A DNA stretch of 64,000 nucleotides from Vespula vulgaris (Eukaryota > Arthropoda > Insecta > Hymenoptera > Vespidae). The stretch spans positions 2,679,570 to 2,743,569 of the forward strand of contig NC_066587.1 of NCBI RefSeq assembly GCF_905475345.1, in the 5' to 3' direction. Made by a program: the position numbers and the translations under genes. The notes below the pieces were generated by a model. The model saw nothing but the letters and a program-made list of their open reading frames with translations. It had not been told where the DNA came from and did not search any database. Position 1 is the first letter of the stretch. Each line of letters opens with the position of its first letter. Positions 62,013-64,000 of the stretch are shown here, one piece after another.

Positions 62013-64000
62013 TCTGTTTCACCATCTTTGAAAGCTAGCAAAGCGTTCGTCCTCGAGTGTCCGTGATTTTCTAAAAGCACTCTTATTTTTAACTTTGATA
62101 TAACAAAAAAAGAAGAAGAAGAGAGAAAAAAGAAAACGTAAAAAAAAAAGAACGAAAAAGAAAAAGATGAAAAAAAAGAGGGGAAAAAAAACAAGGAGAG
62201 AAAAAATAAAGCCTCGAGACGGGAAACTTTACTCGTCACGTAACACGTTGGCCAAGCAACTAACAAGGAGCAACTACCTATGTATGTATTTTTTCAAAGC
62301 GATCTTGTAAAGAGCTTGTTAAATACGCTCGATCGAAGCGGAGAAGACGTAATAAGCTGGTAAGGGTCGTCAATCGATGAGAATACGATGCGAGGGCGGT
62401 CTGCTCAAAAGAAATTTTTATTTTAAACGATGATGATCGCGTCTAAAAGGTAAAATAACGGATGACGGACTATATGACTTCCTAGTAATTTATCAGACAC
62501 GACAAACAAGAAGAAAAAGTGGTGGTAGTAGTAGTAGAGATAACACGAACTAGGCGATCAAGATCGTAGGTTGGATATAAAAGGCAGGTGGGCTTAATGT
62601 TCACCATTATGTTCGCGACACCCTTTTTTGAAAGACGAGACTTGATTAATTTCTTTCATTTACGTTAGGCAAACCGACCCAATTTTGATGGCGCACTTTA
62701 AATCGGTTATTCCTTAATGACAAACCTTAAGGGCATTTTGCATCTGGATGCTATGCTCGACCGATATTAACGTTAATATCCCATTCCTCTTGGAAAGAAA
62801 AACGTACGAATTTTTCATCCCCCTTTATCGTAGTTACAACCCACAAGTGTTTCTCTTTTTTCTTTTTCCAAAAGGAAGGAAAAAGAATTCCGTGTTCGAA
62901 GCAAATTAGAAAATAAATTTATTCCCGGTTGGAAAACTAATGGAACACGAACAATAGGAGGTATCGGGGTATATCAATAGAAACAACGTAGATTGCCTAA
63001 AGGAAATTTCTTTTAAAGTTAAAGAATCTTTGTGATCCTCGTTTACGTGAAATTCATATTCCGCCGTTTCGTTTGTAAAGAGAATAGAGGAAATAAATAA
63101 TGGTAGGGTTGGGTTAGTATAGAGTGCATTGGAAATGAGAGAAAAAAAAATAACGGACCTCGTTCTTGTCACGTAGATTCTACCTTTGATGTGTAAGTTG
63201 TATCTGACGAGTGAGAAAGAGAAGAGGGGGAGGGAGAAAGAAGACAAAAAAAAATAGAAAGAGCGAGAGAGCAAAAGGGAGAGAGAGAGAGAAAGAGAGA
63301 AAGAGCAAGAGAACTATTATTCCACAGGTTCTATTATACCGAGAACTTATCGATACATGGAACAAGTGCCACTGTGAAAAGCTTTCATCTACGTTGGTAC
63401 AAGTGTCTATTGTAAACTAATATCTTCTGTATGTAATAGCCCGGAATAGAGAAAACGAGAAAAATAGAAAGAGAGAAAAAGAGAGAAAAGCGAGAAAGAG
63501 ATGAAAGAAAGTCACGAGGTATAGGAAGTTGAGCTAGGATTTTTTTTTTCCTTCCTCTTCTTCTTCCTTTTTTTTTTTTATTTTGTCCGTAGGATGGAAC
63601 GGGAATGACAGGAAAGGAGATAACGCCCTGTCGAAAAGTAGCACAAAAGAAAAGGAGCAGGCGAGGAAGATCATTTCGCAGTCCGTCAAAGCAAAGACGA
63701 GGGACGCCGTGGATCGTGCCACGAGAGGAAGGAAGTTTAGAAAAAGTCAGAGAGAGAGAGAGAGAGGGGGGGGGAGAGAGAGAAAAAGAATTCTTATGAA
63801 CTTGAAAAGCGTGAACTCTTTCGAAAGGCCATTGAAATCGCAAGGAAAGATTTTTAGAACTTCCCTGGAGAAACGTCTAACCTTTTAAATGTATTCTTTT
63901 TGACACACGTAAAACACAAGCAAAAGTATATATGCATCCACTCGAAATTTTCAATCTCGACTTTTTTTACTTCCTTTCGAAATACAACGAAAATACTCGA
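62013..64000. other. Gene-free; unique block then A/G-rich DNA
   Basis: 62280-62780 is repeat-poor and balanced, with TATAAAAG at 62576-62583. 62900-64000 has scattered GA and poly-T runs, and a G10 within GA near 63767. No exon found. Confidence 0.5.

Noticed and set aside
62576..62610. TATAAAAG as a plus-strand core promoter
   Set aside because: No initiator at the expected 30-31 bases downstream, and on the opposite strand to the only supported gene.

Overview
The window reads as insect nuclear DNA. It is AT-rich, CpG is not visibly depleted (TCGA and ATCGAT words are everywhere), and it is saturated with simple repeats of every period from 1 to 8, above all (GA/CT)n and (TA)n. That look fits an aculeate hymenopteran (wasp, bee or ant), but this rests on composition only; no marker gene is present. 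There is no bacterial-style gene organisation, and almost every long open frame is a translated microsatellite (Leu-Ser, Arg-Glu, Ile-Tyr, Glu or Lys runs).

The one coding element supported by several independent signals is a short exon on the minus strand at 57655-57528. It has a polypyrimidine acceptor, a leader with two tiny upstream ORFs, an ATG in good context, 21 codons of signal-peptide character and a G|GTGAGT donor that leaves a phase-1 junction. The gene runs right to left. Its transcription start lies to the right of 57655, possibly outside the window, and its remaining coding exons lie to the left. The best in-window candidate for the next exon is a GC-richer, Cys/Trp-containing open segment at 56406-56180, whose in-frame acceptors fit phase 1. 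A second candidate is a two-exon set at 49225-48962 separated by a 90-nt intron with a TACTAAC branch site. Neither is proven. The rest of the gene may lie beyond the left edge, in which case most of the window is one very large intron or intergenic DNA.

Layout. 1-5 kb: microsatellites, a (CCCA)n tract able to form a G-quadruplex on the minus strand, and a ~161-bp tandem duplication. 5-13 kb: long (GA)n and (TA)n arrays, a miRNA-sized imperfect hairpin near 6.0 kb, a (TTGG)n block followed by a ~150-bp purine tract near 11.2-11.5 kb. 13-18 kb: relatively repeat-poor, with TAAT-rich segments. 18-29 kb: mixed, with a possible regulatory cluster at 22.9-23.1 kb and a 3.5-copy minisatellite at 28.4-28.7 kb. 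29-33 kb: very AT-rich, quiet. 33-42 kb: GAA/GAC and polypurine tracts, and a homeodomain-type motif cluster at 40.5 kb. 42-55 kb: the densest microsatellites, including the longest pure run, (TC)54 at 49.7 kb, inverted relative to a (GA)28. 55-58 kb: the signal-peptide exon and its repeat-poor surroundings. 58-64 kb: microsatellites and a repeat-poor block at 62.3-62.8 kb.

I found no tRNA, rRNA, CRISPR array or intact transposon. All lengths and composition statements come from reading by eye; no alignment, folding or gene-prediction program was run.
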